Origin: Streptomyces sp. CB02058
Lineage (GTDB): Bacteria > Actinomycetota > Actinomycetes > Streptomycetales > Streptomycetaceae
Reading direction: 5' to 3'
Length of the DNA: 64,000 bases
Assembly: GCF_001905505.1 (NCBI RefSeq)
Contig: NZ_LIPG01000008.1
Coordinates: forward strand, 248,001-312,000
Within the stretch, counting starts at the first letter, position 1; each line of letters starts with the position of its first letter. Shown here piece after piece: positions 50,977 through 59,878 of this stretch. The notes under the pieces were generated by a model that made no database searches, was not told where the DNA came from, and saw only the letters and a list, made by a program, of their open reading frames with translations. The translations under genes were made by a program, and so were the position numbers.

Positions 50977-52191
50977 ATGACGATCGGACTCCGCAGAACG
51001 ACGGCAGCCGCGGCCCTCGCCGCCATGGTCCTGCTGGCCGCCCCCGCCGCCACCGCACACGCCTTAGCGGGCCCCGGAACGGCACCCGTCCCGACGACGA
51101 GCGCCACCGCCACCGCGCTGGAACTGCCCCGCCCGACCGGCCCGCACGCCGTCGGCACCGAGGTGCTGCACCTCGTCGACCACAGCCGTACCGACCCCTG
51201 GGTCCCGGCGGCGGGGGCCCGGGAGCTGATGGTGTCGCTCCACTACCCCGCCCGCCCCGGCAGCGGAGGCGCCTCCGCCCCGTACATGAGCACCGAGGAA
51301 GCGCGGCTGATGCTGGTGCAGCGCGGGCTGGAGGACATCGTGCCCGCCGCCACCCTCAGCTCCACCGCCACCCACGGCCGCCAGGCAGCCCGCCCCGCCC
51401 CGGGCCGGTTCCCCCTGGTGCTGCTCTCCCCCGGTTTCGGGCAACCGCGCGCCACCCTGACCTCCCTCGCCGAGGACCTGGCGAGCCGGGGCTACGTCGT
51501 GGCGAGCGTCGACCACGCCTACGAGTCCTCCGGAACCTCCTTCCCGGGCGGGCGGGTCCTCACCTGCGCCGCGTGCGACGCGGACAACGCCACCCCGGAC
51601 GAGGCGGCGGCACGCGCCCTGCGGAAGAGGGTCTCCACCGGCCGGGCCGCCGACCTCGCCTTCGTGCTCGACCGGCTGACCGGCCCCCGTCCCGCCTGGG
51701 ACCACGCCCGCACGATCGACCGCCGCCGGGTCGCGGCGGCCGGCCACTCCATCGGCGGCAGCGCCGCGGCCTCCACGATGCTCGCCGACCCCCGCGTGGA
51801 CGCCGGGATCAACATGGACGGCACCTTCTTCGAGGAGATCCCGGCCACGGGCCTGGGCAGCCGCCCGTTCCTGATGCTCGGCACCCGGGCCGGCCACAGC
51901 CCCGGCACCCTGGACACCTCCTGGAACGACGGCTGGAAGCGGCTCGACGGCTGGAAGCGCTGGCTGACCGTCAAGGACTCGGGACACTTCACCTTCACCG
52001 ACACCCCGTACCTGGCCGAACAGGCGGGCCTCCCGGTGGACCCCACGGCCCCCCTCTCCGGCACCCGCTCGTCGGAGATCACCCGGACCTACGTCGCCGC
52101 CTTCCTCGACCAGCACCTGAAGGGCGACGCCCAGCCGCTCCTGGACGGCCCGGCACCGGAGAACCCCGAGGTGCTCTTCAACAACCCCTGA
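50977..52191 (+). CDS. Secreted alpha/beta hydrolase, PAF-acetylhydrolase/lipase-like, 404 aa
   Basis: Signal peptide (MTIGLRRTTAAAALAAMVLLAAPAA..AHA) then an alpha/beta-hydrolase domain. Nucleophile elbow GHSIGG (about 258-263), acidic residue in GINMDGTFF, and catalytic His in KDSGHFTFTD (about 333). Oxyanion region LLSPGFGQPRATL. One CAAC pair could form a disulfide. No ribosome site; TAGTGT ends 7 nt before ATG 50977, suggesting a leaderless mRNA. The lipid or ester substrate is unknown. Confidence 0.85.
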   Translation: MTIGLRRTTAAAALAAMVLLAAPAATAHALAGPGTAPVPTTSATATALELPRPTGPHAVGTEVLHLVDHSRTDPWVPAAGARELMVSLHYPARPGSGGASAPYMSTEEARLMLVQRGLEDIVPAATLSSTATHGRQAARPAPGRFPLVLLSPGFGQPRATLTSLAEDLASRGYVVASVDHAYESSGTSFPGGRVLTCAACDADNATPDEAAARALRKRVSTGRAADLAFVLDRLTGPRPAWDHARTIDRRRVAAAGHSIGGSAAASTMLADPRVDAGINMDGTFFEEIPATGLGSRPFLMLGTRAGHSPGTLDTSWNDGWKRLDGWKRWLTVKDSGHFTFTDTPYLAEQAGLPVDPTAPLSGTRSSEITRTYVAAFLDQHLKGDAQPLLDGPAPENPEVLFNNP

Positions 52192-52234
52192 CCCGCACCG
52201 GGGCCCGTCCGCGCTCAGGCCCGGCGGGGTTCGA

Positions 52235-53317
52235 TCACCCCATGCGGATCACGGAGCCAGACACGCTGCCCCGGCCGGTCACGGTCAGCCCGAACTGTTC
52301 GTGACCGGGCCGGCCGAGGGCGTCGTACTCCAGCCAGGACTGCTCGATGTCCTCCCAGAGGAGCCCGGGGCCGTACTGCAGGACGTCCCCTCCGGTCTCG
52401 GCGGTGGCGGCGGCCCCGTCCTCCCGGGTCGCCCACACCCGGGCACCGTCGGCGGTGTCCTGGTGGACGAGCCGTACGCCGGGCAGCCGGGCCCCGGCGT
52501 ACAGCGCGAACCCGAGCGTGAGGAGCCGGGCCGGGTCCACACCCGCGGCGCGGGCCCGGCCCCCCGCCCCGTCGACCCGATGCGGGCCCGCGCGGTGCGC
52601 CCGCATCGGCATGTACGACGCGCCCCCGCAGAACGGGCCGAGCGCGGTGCCGTCGTCCTGCACATGCAGCTGGACCAGGGCGCCGGACCAGAAGTCCCGC
52701 GCGAGCGGGGCGACGACGATCCCACCGGCCCTGACCTGCCGGACGAGGGCGTGCGGGACATACCGGAGCGCGCAGGTCGCGATCAGCCGGTCCACCGGCC
52801 CCGTACCCGGCCACGGCTGCTCGCCGTCCCCGACCCGCAGATGCGGCCGGTATCCCGCGCCCGCCAGGAACTCCGCCGCCTGCCGCGCGACGACGGGGTC
52901 CAGCTCGACGCTGTGCACCCGCTCGTCACCGAGCCGCTCGGAGAGCAGCGCGGCCACGTATCCCGTGCCGGTACCGATCTCCAGCACACGGTGCCCGTCC
53001 TCGGCCTGGAGCAGCCCGAGCATCCGCGCCACCATGGACGGCTGACTGTTCGACGAGGTCGCGATGCCGGGCCCGTCCTCGGCCCCGTCGTCGAGCTGGG
53101 TCACGACCGGCTCGTCACTGTTGACCAGGGCCAGCCAGTGGTCCGTCCCGACGACCGGCTCACACCGGTCGGGAAGCTGCTGCCAGACGTCGGACGGGAT
53201 GAACAGGCTGCGCGGCACGGCATCGAAGACCTGCCGCCAGCGGCCACCGAGCAACCCTCGGTCGGCGAGGTCCTGGACCAGGTCCGGATACGTACGGACG
53301 CCCTGCGCCGCGCTCAC
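52235..53317 (-). CDS. PCMT-like protein methyltransferase, 360 aa
   Basis: SAM-dependent methyltransferase of the protein-L-isoaspartate methyltransferase type. SAM motif VLEIGTGTGYVAALLSERL (111-129), preceded by the family hallmark TSSNSQPSMVARML (87-100). A C-terminal extension of about 120 residues goes beyond standard PCMT (about 215 residues) and resembles methyltransferases found with ribosomal-peptide maturation systems. No ATP-grasp partner is present here. GTG 53317 overlaps the stop of the 40-residue upstream gene (GTGA), so the two are translationally coupled. Confidence 0.83.
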   Translation of the reverse strand: MSAAQGVRTYPDLVQDLADRGLLGGRWRQVFDAVPRSLFIPSDVWQQLPDRCEPVVGTDHWLALVNSDEPVVTQLDDGAEDGPGIATSSNSQPSMVARMLGLLQAEDGHRVLEIGTGTGYVAALLSERLGDERVHSVELDPVVARQAAEFLAGAGYRPHLRVGDGEQPWPGTGPVDRLIATCALRYVPHALVRQVRAGGIVVAPLARDFWSGALVQLHVQDDGTALGPFCGGASYMPMRAHRAGPHRVDGAGGRARAAGVDPARLLTLGFALYAGARLPGVRLVHQDTADGARVWATREDGAAATAETGGDVLQYGPGLLWEDIEQSWLEYDALGRPGHEQFGLTVTGRGSVSGSVIRMG

Positions 53318-53436
53318 GACAGCGGAACGCGCGTGGGCCCGCTGCCGTCCGGGGACGGCGGGGTGGGCGGTGGGGTCCAGGGCTTGTCGGAGGGCGCGCC
53401 GCCGTGCTTGCCGTCGTCGGCTCGTGCGGTGGTCAT
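53314..53436 (-). CDS. Small Pro-rich peptide, 40 aa, coupled to the methyltransferase
   Basis: Encodes MTTARADDGKHGGAPSDKPW followed by a Pro/Ser/Thr-rich tail ending TRVPLS. GAAGGAG lies 4 nt before ATG 53436 and its stop overlaps the methyltransferase start. No signal peptide or cysteine. It could be a modified peptide precursor or only a translational-coupling leader; I have no homologue in mind. Confidence 0.55.
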   Translation of the reverse strand: MTTARADDGKHGGAPSDKPWTPPPTPPSPDGSGPTRVPLS

Positions 53437-53484
53437 GTTTCTCCTTCGTGGGTGGTGGGAAGCGACCGGCAGCTCCGGCCGGGT

Positions 53485-53643
53485 TCATGGGGTGTGGCAG
53501 GCACAGGCGCAGCGATGCACTTCGATCGGGTGCTCCCACATTGGTGCACCGGGAAGCCGTAGTTCGCCCGGCCCGGGACATTCACGGTGCTCACCGATCC
53601 GGCACGGCGATGCGAGTCCCGCCTCGGGCGGCACCGTCTTCAC
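53485..53643 (-). CDS. Small Cys-rich protein, 52 aa
   Basis: Contains CRIGEHREC (14-22) and a C-terminal HRCACACHTP, a spacing suggestive of zinc binding. Similar small proteins occur beside Streptomyces XRE regulators. Its GTG start overlaps the previous stop by four bases (GTGA), so it is translationally coupled to the 55-residue gene. Function unknown. Confidence 0.6.
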   Translation of the reverse strand: MKTVPPEAGLASPCRIGEHRECPGPGELRLPGAPMWEHPIEVHRCACACHTP

Positions 53644-53807
53644 TGCTGCCGTGCCGTGGGTGCCGTGCGCACGCAGCGCGGACACGCGCAGTCCGGCAGG
53701 ACGGACGAGGCCATGGGCTGTGCCAGAGGCACGACTTCGGCCTCCTCACGCACCACCCGGACCGCGCCGTCGCGGTTCACCTCGTACACCTTGATCGTCA
53801 TCGTCAC
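53640..53807 (-). CDS. Small protein with CxCPxC motif, 55 aa
   Basis: The first gene of the minus-strand small-gene operon. Sequence begins TIKVYEVNRDGAVRVVREEA and ends with CACPRC before a basic tail. Resembles small conserved proteins of Streptomyces found with XRE regulators. GTG 53807 fits AAGGG seven nt upstream; ATG 53801 is the alternative. Function unknown; divergent from the XRE gene. Confidence 0.6.
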   Translation of the reverse strand: MTMTIKVYEVNRDGAVRVVREEAEVVPLAQPMASSVLPDCACPRCVRTAPTARQQ

Positions 53808-53937
53808 CACAATGCCCTTCCACTACTCTGAGTTGCCGGTCATCACTGCGTCTACGACGTTAGGGAGCGGGGGCCGCCGCTTGAACTGACCACGGGTACG
53901 GGTGATCGGCTGCGGCCGAAGGGGCAAGGGGGACGCC

Positions 53938-55056
53938 ATGGGAACCGGCTCGCGCACCACCCTGACCAACAGTCGGGGAACGTTGCACAGGAGCCGCGGC
54001 GGCCCGGTGTCCGGGTACGTTTTCAGGCTGATCCGGGAGCAGTTGGGCCACACCCAGGACACGCTCGCCGAGCGGTTCCGGATCTCGTCCGACGCGGTTG
54101 CGGGCTGGGAGTCGGGCCGCCGCCCCCTGACCGCCGTACCGGTAGGGCAGATGCTCGTGTATCGCCACCAGCTCCTTCAGCTGGGCAGCTCACCCTCCCT
54201 GCTTTTGACCCTGGAGCGGGCCATGGAGGCGGATGTGCTCCTGGCCGGCGCCCTGGACGAGGAAGTCCCGGCTGAACACGGCCCGCTCGGCGCATGGGTC
54301 ATGCAGCGTGACCTGGTCGAGGTCCTGTCCTGGCCACTCAACGGTGTCACCCCGACACCATTGCGAACTTTGCCGGACCCGCCACGACCGCGCCGGGGTC
54401 CGGTGCCGCACGGACCGGAGCTTCCCACCGACGACCGCCGCCGCTTCTTCTCCCGCATGCGCAGGTCCGCCGAGCAGGCGCGCGGCAGCGAGCACTTCCT
54501 CATGCGCCGCCAAGCCCTCTACCTGGCCGGATACGACGACGCACCTGACACCTCCGCGTGGCTGGCCCAGCAGCAGCGGACCGAGCGCCCGGACGGCTGG
54601 CTTGCCGGCTGGCTCAACTCCCGTTCCGTCGCGGCCGTCGCCGCCCGGCAGGGAGACCAGGAACGGATGGGGTACTTCATCACCACCAGCCTCGCCGACG
54701 ACGACGCGGGCGAAGCGGCCAATCTGAACTACTGGGCCTACTGGATCGGCGAGGCACCGCACATCCAGCTGTCCGACGACTTCATCGCCGCCCCGGACAC
54801 CGGCCTATGGCAGGGCGACAGACTCATGCGCCATCTCGTGCGTGGCCTGACCCCGCAGCACGGGTTCTTCGACCTCAACGTCCACACCCTCTGGACACTG
54901 GTCGCTGCCCGTCCGAACCTGCTGCGTCCAGGGATTCCGGGCGGGCGCGATCTACGCCGGGCCCTCCCTTTGATGTTGGATAGCCGGGAGTTGTCGACGC
55001 GCGCGCGCCGGGAACTCGAAGGCATCCGGTACGCGATCCGCCTCGCCGAGGCGTGA
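53938..55056 (+). CDS. XRE-family regulator with long C-terminal domain, 372 aa
   Basis: Helix-turn-helix at about 24-65 (VFRLIREQLGHTQDTLAERFRISSDAVAGWESGRR), then about 300 residues of helical C-terminal domain with VAARQGDQERMGYF and NYWAYWIGEAPH. Not the DUF5753 type. AAGGGGG upstream of ATG 53938. Twelve nt before the HD gene, so an operon. Divergent from the small-gene/methyltransferase operon, which it may regulate. Confidence 0.85.
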   Translation: MGTGSRTTLTNSRGTLHRSRGGPVSGYVFRLIREQLGHTQDTLAERFRISSDAVAGWESGRRPLTAVPVGQMLVYRHQLLQLGSSPSLLLTLERAMEADVLLAGALDEEVPAEHGPLGAWVMQRDLVEVLSWPLNGVTPTPLRTLPDPPRPRRGPVPHGPELPTDDRRRFFSRMRRSAEQARGSEHFLMRRQALYLAGYDDAPDTSAWLAQQQRTERPDGWLAGWLNSRSVAAVAARQGDQERMGYFITTSLADDDAGEAANLNYWAYWIGEAPHIQLSDDFIAAPDTGLWQGDRLMRHLVRGLTPQHGFFDLNVHTLWTLVAARPNLLRPGIPGGRDLRRALPLMLDSRELSTRARRELEGIRYAIRLAEA

Positions 55057-55068
55057 GAGGAGACGGGC

Positions 55069-55650
55069 GTGGCTGACGACCTGTCCGCAGTGGGGCGCTT
55101 CTTGTACGAGGCCGGCACGCTCAAGCACACGCGCCGAACCGGCTGGTGGATGGCAGGAGTCAACGATCCGGAGAGCGTGGCCGAGCACTCGTGGCGTACC
55201 TCGTTGATCGCGTCGGTCATCGCGAAGCTCGAAGGCGCCGATCCCGCGCAGGCCGCGTTCCTCGCCGTCTGGCACGACACCCAGGAGACCCGTACCGGGG
55301 ACGTCAACCACCTGGGGAAGAAGTACGCGCCTGCGGGCGACCCGCAGGACGTCACCGCCGATCAGACGGCGGGCATGCCCGAGGCCCTGGCCTCCGCCAT
55401 CCGGGAGCTGGTCGCCGAGTACGAAGCCAAGGAGTCACCGGAGGCGGTATGCGCCCGGGACGCCGACAAGCTGGAGTGCATGCTCCAGGGCATCGAGTAC
55501 AAGGCGCAGGGCTACGAGAACGCGCAGCGCTGGATCGACAACAGCAGGGGCCGCCTCGTCACGGAGACCGGGAAGCGGCTGGCGGACGAACTCCTCCGGC
55601 AGGGAACGCTCGACTGGCTGCGCACCGCCATCGGCGAGACCAGCAGCTGA
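55069..55650 (+). CDS. HD-domain phosphohydrolase (YfbR-like), 193 aa
   Basis: Metal-dependent phosphohydrolase related to 5'-deoxynucleotidases. HD ligands: His40 (VAEHSWRT), His69-Asp70 (VWHDTQETRTGD) and Asp131 (ARDADKLE). GTG 55069 has GAGAGGAGA upstream. Second gene after the XRE regulator, ended by a strong terminator. A nucleotide substrate is likely by family, not proven. Confidence 0.88.
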   Translation: MADDLSAVGRFLYEAGTLKHTRRTGWWMAGVNDPESVAEHSWRTSLIASVIAKLEGADPAQAAFLAVWHDTQETRTGDVNHLGKKYAPAGDPQDVTADQTAGMPEALASAIRELVAEYEAKESPEAVCARDADKLECMLQGIEYKAQGYENAQRWIDNSRGRLVTETGKRLADELLRQGTLDWLRTAIGETSS

Positions 55651-55664
55651 CCCCCGGACACACG

Positions 55665-55706
55665 AAACCGCCCCGCCCCCGGCCTGAGCCGGAGGCGGGG
55701 CGGTTT
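55665..55706. terminator. Bidirectional terminator, HD / symporter
   Basis: A 13-bp stem AAACCGCCCCGCC/GGCGGGGCGGTTT (55665-55677, 55694-55706) with an inner GGC/GCC extension; A and T tracts on both sides make it usable in both directions. Confidence 0.85.
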
Positions 55707-55727
55707 GCCGCGCGGGCGCGGGTGCCG

Positions 55728-57083
55728 CTAGGCGGTGGCGGGCACGGCCGTGGGACGGGTGTCCTCGGGCTCGGGCTCGTCGACCGGGGAGGACGACGCC
55801 GAGTTGTACGCGTCGTGGTCGAGGATGTTCTCGCGGGCCGCGACGATGACCGGGACCAGCGCCTGACCAGCCACGTTCGTGGCCGTCCGCATCATGTCCA
55901 GGATCGGGTCGATGGCCAGCAGCAGGCCCACGCCCTCGAGCGGGAGGCCCAGCGTCGACAGGGTGAGGGTCAGCATGACCGTCGCGCCGGTGAGACCGGC
56001 GGTGGCCGCCGAGCCGATCACCGAGACGAACGCGATCAGGATGTAGTCACCGATGCCCAGCTGGACGTCGAAGATCTGCGCGATGAAGATCGCCGCCAGC
56101 GCCGGGTAGATCGCGGCGCAGCCGTCCATCTTGGTCGTGGCGCCGAACGGGACGGCGAAGGAGGCGTACTCCTTCGGGACGCCGAGGCGCTCGGTGACCT
56201 TCTGGGTGACCGGCATCGTGCCGACCGAGGAGCGGGAGACGAAGGCGAGCTGGATCGCGGGCCAGGCGCCCTTGAAGAACTGGAGCGGGCTGACCTTGGC
56301 GACCGTGGCGAGCAGCAGCGGGTAGACGCCGAACAGCACGAGGGCGCAGCCGATGTAGACGTCGGCGGTGAAGGTCGCGTACTTGCCGATCAGGTCCCAG
56401 CCGTAGTCGGCGATCGCGTAGCCGATGAGGCCGACGGTGCCGAGCGGGGCGAGGCGGATGACCCACCACAGGGCCTTCTGGAGGAGCTCCAGGATGGACT
56501 CGCTGAGGGTGAGGATCGGCTTGGCCCTGTCGCCGAGCTGGAGCGCGGCGATACCGGCGACGGCGGCCATGAAGACGATCTGCAGGACGTTCAGCTCGGT
56601 GAAGGGCGTGATGACGTCCGTCGGGATGATCCCGGTGAGGAAGTCGAGCCAGGAGCCGGCGTGCTCGGGCTTGGCGCCGTCCTTCGGGGTGAGGCCGGTG
56701 CCGGAGCCCGGGTTGGTGACCAGGCCGATCACGAGGCCGATGGCCACGGCGATCAGCGACGTGATCATGAACCAGAGCAGGGTGCGGGTGGCGAGCCTGG
56801 CTGCGTTGTTGACCTTGCGCAGGTTGGTGATCGACACCAGGATCGCGAAGAAGACGAGGGGCGCGACGGCCAGCTTCAGGAGCTGGACGAAGATGTGGCC
56901 GACCTGGTCGAGCGTGGTGTAGAGCCACTCGATCTCGAAGCTGCGGGTGAGCCAGCCGAGGAGTACACCGAGGACCAGACCGGCGACGATCTGGATCCAG
57001 AACGGGATGCTCGGTATACGGAAACCGGAACCGGACGGCTTGCCCGCCGTGGTCTCGGCGGGGGGCGCGGAATTCGCGGACAC
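55728..57083 (-). CDS. Dicarboxylate/amino acid:cation symporter (DAACS), 451 aa
   Basis: GltP/DctA-type trimeric transporter importing glutamate, aspartate or C4-dicarboxylates with H+ or Na+. Family marks: LLKLAVAPLVFFAILVSI, the first hairpin with SRSSVGTMPVT, PFGATTKMDGCAAIYPAL, and the second hairpin helix ATAGLTGATVMLTLTLSTLGLPLEGV. GTG 57083 is used because GGAG is 7 nt upstream; the GTG at 57089 is too close. Charged C-terminal tail rich in Asp/Glu/Pro. Monocistronic. Confidence 0.92.
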   Translation of the reverse strand: MSANSAPPAETTAGKPSGSGFRIPSIPFWIQIVAGLVLGVLLGWLTRSFEIEWLYTTLDQVGHIFVQLLKLAVAPLVFFAILVSITNLRKVNNAARLATRTLLWFMITSLIAVAIGLVIGLVTNPGSGTGLTPKDGAKPEHAGSWLDFLTGIIPTDVITPFTELNVLQIVFMAAVAGIAALQLGDRAKPILTLSESILELLQKALWWVIRLAPLGTVGLIGYAIADYGWDLIGKYATFTADVYIGCALVLFGVYPLLLATVAKVSPLQFFKGAWPAIQLAFVSRSSVGTMPVTQKVTERLGVPKEYASFAVPFGATTKMDGCAAIYPALAAIFIAQIFDVQLGIGDYILIAFVSVIGSAATAGLTGATVMLTLTLSTLGLPLEGVGLLLAIDPILDMMRTATNVAGQALVPVIVAARENILDHDAYNSASSSPVDEPEPEDTRPTAVPATA

Positions 57084-57397
57084 GGACACACTCCAGACGG
57101 GACGCATCGGGACGTACGGAGTCAGACGTACGGACGTGCGGTCGAACAGGGGGGACGGGGGTGCGGCGCCCGCGTCAAGGGCGGCGCCGCTGCATGATGC
57201 CGGTTCAGACGTTGCGGCAACAGACCGCGGACATACAGCGGCAGAGATCGACATGCAGGCGCACCACGAGCGGGACGCCCGAGGCGTGGTGGGTGCGCAC
57301 TGCTGTAATCATGTCGAACACGTTAACACTGAAACTTTGAGAACCTCAAAGCTCCACTTCTCGATCACATTCGGGCGGAAGAGGTCCGGACATGCGT

Positions 57398-57437
57398 GAA
57401 CCCCGGTGCGGGAGCGGCTGCTCCAGTACCGGGGTTC
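57398..57437 (-). terminator. Terminator of the DUF4229 gene
   Basis: A 10-bp outer stem GAACCCCGGT/ACCGGGGTTC with an inner GGAGC/GCTCC stem, 41 nt past the leftward stop at 57478. Confidence 0.7.
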
Positions 57438-57477
57438 TGTGCGTACGGTCGCGTGTGTGAGGAAGCTTACGCGGGCC

Positions 57478-57774
57478 TTACTGGGCCACGCTGTCCTCAC
57501 GGGTGCGGTTCGCGTCGAGCCGGGCCTTGGTCCGGTCGACCTTCGAGATCAGCTGCTCGGACATCTCGTCGCGCTGCTTGCGCAGCAGGATGAAGCTGAG
57601 GGGGGCGGAGAGCAGCAGGCCGAGGAGGATGACCCAGACGGCGTTGGAGCCGCCGACGCCCGAGGGCAGCACACCGAAGTGGACCGCCACACCGGCGACG
57701 AAGAAGCAGCCGACGAAAATCAGCAGGCGCATCGCGGTGTACCGGATCGTTGCGCTCGGCTTGGCAGCGGACAC
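57478..57774 (-). CDS. DUF4229 small membrane protein, 98 aa
   Basis: Two hydrophobic helices (about 15-35 and 45-63) followed by a charged C-terminal helix (KQRDEMSEQLISKVDRTKARLD), the DUF4229 layout common in actinomycetes, often near menaquinone genes. GTG start at 57774. Function unknown. Confidence 0.82.
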   Translation of the reverse strand: MSAAKPSATIRYTAMRLLIFVGCFFVAGVAVHFGVLPSGVGGSNAVWVILLGLLLSAPLSFILLRKQRDEMSEQLISKVDRTKARLDANRTREDSVAQ

Positions 57775-57958
57775 GACTGGCCTTCTCTCTACGTCCGGTG
57801 TTCCTGCGTGCAGTCTGGAATCGTGCCCGACCAGTGAAGCATGCCCCGAATTCGATCAGTTCGCAGGGTTGCCCCTGACGCCGTCCGGTCGGCTCGCGGG
57901 GCTGTCCCGAACGCTGCCCCGTCGACGCGCGGAGGCGCCCCCGACGTCCCGCGCGCCG

Positions 57959-58486
57959 CTACCGGAAGAGCGGGAGCAGCATGATGATGTCGTCGCGGTA
58001 GTCGTCCTCGGCGACGCGGATGGCGCCGGGGACCCGGCCCACCTCCTTGTATCCGCAGGAGGCGTAGAAGCGGTCCGCGCCGGTGCCTCCGCGGCAGGTG
58101 AGCCGGATGGCGTCGATGCCCTCGATACCGCGGGCGGCGTCGGCGGTGACGGCCATCAGGTCGCGCCCGTAGCCCTTGCCCTGGTGGCGGGGGTGGACCA
58201 TCACCGTGTAGGCGCCGATCCAGTGCCGCATCAGCCGGTGGGTGTTGTGGGTGAGGAACGCGGTGGCGGCCACCGTGCCGTCCTCGTCGCGGCCGACGAC
58301 CAGGCGGGTGCGGCCCTCGACCATCGCGGCAAGGTGCTTGACCAGCTCGGGCCGCACCTCGTCGGCGGTGACGGGCGGCACGAAGCCGACGGCCCCTCCG
58401 GCATTGCTGACATCGGCCCAGAGCGCGGTGATGTCGTCCCGCAGGGCCCGGTCGAACGCCGGGTCCACTTCAAATGTAAGCGCCAT
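57959..58486 (-). CDS. GNAT-family N-acetyltransferase, 175 aa
   Basis: Acetyl-CoA-binding loop in VHPRHQGKGYGRDLM (Q/RxxGxG) and the C-terminal beta strand FYASCGYKEVG. Acceptor unknown. ATG 58486 has no ribosome site, but TAATCT ends 6 nt upstream, giving a probable leaderless mRNA. Confidence 0.85.
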   Translation of the reverse strand: MALTFEVDPAFDRALRDDITALWADVSNAGGAVGFVPPVTADEVRPELVKHLAAMVEGRTRLVVGRDEDGTVAATAFLTHNTHRLMRHWIGAYTVMVHPRHQGKGYGRDLMAVTADAARGIEGIDAIRLTCRGGTGADRFYASCGYKEVGRVPGAIRVAEDDYRDDIIMLLPLFR

Positions 58487-58540
58487 ACAAATAGATTAAC
58501 CCTTACGATCCGCGCGCTTCACATGCGTCCAGCACGCGAG

Positions 58541-58575
58541 AAAGCCCCGGCCTGGGGACGGTGGGCCGGGGCTTT
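58541..58575 (-). terminator. Terminator of mqnE
   Basis: Perfect 12-bp stem AAAGCCCCGGCC/GGCCGGGGCTTT with 11-nt loop, 49 nt beyond the leftward stop. Confidence 0.8.
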
Positions 58576-58623
58576 CGGACAACGGGACGCCCTGGCACCC
58601 CGGAGGGTGCCGGGCGTACGGCG

Positions 58624-59787
58624 TCAGACCCGCATGGGCTGCGGCGTCTCGCGACGCCCGGCGTCCGGGCCCGGGTACTCCCGGAGGATCTCGTACCGGG
58701 TGTTGCGCTCCACGGGCCGGAAGCCCGCGTCCCGGATCAGGTCGAGCAGGTCCTCACGGCCGAGCTTGTTCGGCGTGCCGTAGTCGTCGGCGTCGTGGGT
58801 GATCTTGTACTCGACGACCGAGCCGTCCATGTCGTCGGCGCCGTGCTGGAGCGCGAGCTGGGCGGTCTGCACGCCGTGCATCACCCAGAACACCTTGACG
58901 TGCGGGACGTTGTCGAACAGCAGCCGGGAGACCGCGAAGGTCTTCAGCGCCTCGGCGCCGGTCGCCATCGAGGTCCGCGCCTGGAGGGTGTTGCGGACCT
59001 TGCCGTCCTTCATGTCCACGAAGTCGTGCTGGTAGCGCAGCGGGATGAAGACCTGGAAGCCGCCGGTCTCGTCCTGCATCTCCCGCAGCCGCAGCACGTG
59101 GTCGACGCGGTGACGGGGCTCCTCGATGTGCCCGTACAGCATCGTCGCCGGGGTCTTGAGACCCTTCTCGTGCGCGAGACGGTGGATGCGCGACCAGTCC
59201 TCCCAGTGGGTGTTGTGGTCGACGATGTGCTGGCGGACCTCCCAGTCGAAGATCTCCGCGCCGCCGCCGGTCAGCGACTCCAGACCGGCCTCGATCAGCT
59301 CGTCGAGGATCTCGGAGGCCGAGAGCCCCGAGATCGTCTCGAAGTGGTGGATCTCCGTGGCGGTGAACGCCTTGAGCGCCACCTCCGGCAGGGCTTCCTT
59401 GAGCGCGCTCAGGGAGCGCGGGTAGTAGCGCCACGGCAGCGTGGGGTGCAGCCCGTTGACGATGTGCAGCTCGGTGAGGTTCTCGCCCTGCATCGCCTTC
59501 GCGAGCCGGACGGCCTCCTCGATGCGCATCGTGTACGCGTCCTTCTCGCCCGGCTTGCGCTGGAACGAGCAGTACGCGCAGGACGCGGTGCACACGTTGG
59601 TCATGTTGAGGTGACGGTTGACGTTGAAGTGGACGACGTCGCCGTTCTTCCTCGTACGCACCTCGTGAGCCAGCCCGCCGAGCCATGCCAGGTCGTCGGA
59701 CTCGTAGAGCGCGATCCCGTCCTCGCGGGTCAGCCGCTCGCCGGCCCGGACCTTCTCCTCCAGCTCGCGCTTGAGTCCCGCGTCCAC
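58624..59787 (-). CDS. mqnE: Aminofutalosine synthase (radical SAM)
   Basis: Joins 3-[(1-carboxyvinyl)oxy]benzoate to SAM to give aminofutalosine, an early step of the futalosine menaquinone pathway. Radical-SAM CTASCAYC at 66-73 (CxxxCxxC), with NRHLNMTN just before it as in MqnE/MqnC. 387 residues. GTG 59787 has GGGAGG seven nt upstream. Same strand as the asnC-type gene before it and near ubiX/ubiA/ubiD-like genes, the known Streptomyces menaquinone neighbourhood. Confidence 0.95.
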   Translation of the reverse strand: MDAGLKRELEEKVRAGERLTREDGIALYESDDLAWLGGLAHEVRTRKNGDVVHFNVNRHLNMTNVCTASCAYCSFQRKPGEKDAYTMRIEEAVRLAKAMQGENLTELHIVNGLHPTLPWRYYPRSLSALKEALPEVALKAFTATEIHHFETISGLSASEILDELIEAGLESLTGGGAEIFDWEVRQHIVDHNTHWEDWSRIHRLAHEKGLKTPATMLYGHIEEPRHRVDHVLRLREMQDETGGFQVFIPLRYQHDFVDMKDGKVRNTLQARTSMATGAEALKTFAVSRLLFDNVPHVKVFWVMHGVQTAQLALQHGADDMDGSVVEYKITHDADDYGTPNKLGREDLLDLIRDAGFRPVERNTRYEILREYPGPDAGRRETPQPMRV

Positions 59788-59878
59788 TAGGGCGCCTCCC
59801 ATATATCTACGTAACAGACTCCGGCAACCGTACTCCCCCGCCCCGCGGGCGGCGGCACCCCCATGCGCGGCTCAGCGG

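Noticed and set aside
53314..53436. 40-residue peptide as an FxLD-type lanthipeptide precursor
   Set aside because: It has no cysteine and no FxLD motif, and no dehydratase or cyclase is nearby; I kept only the broader peptide hypothesis.
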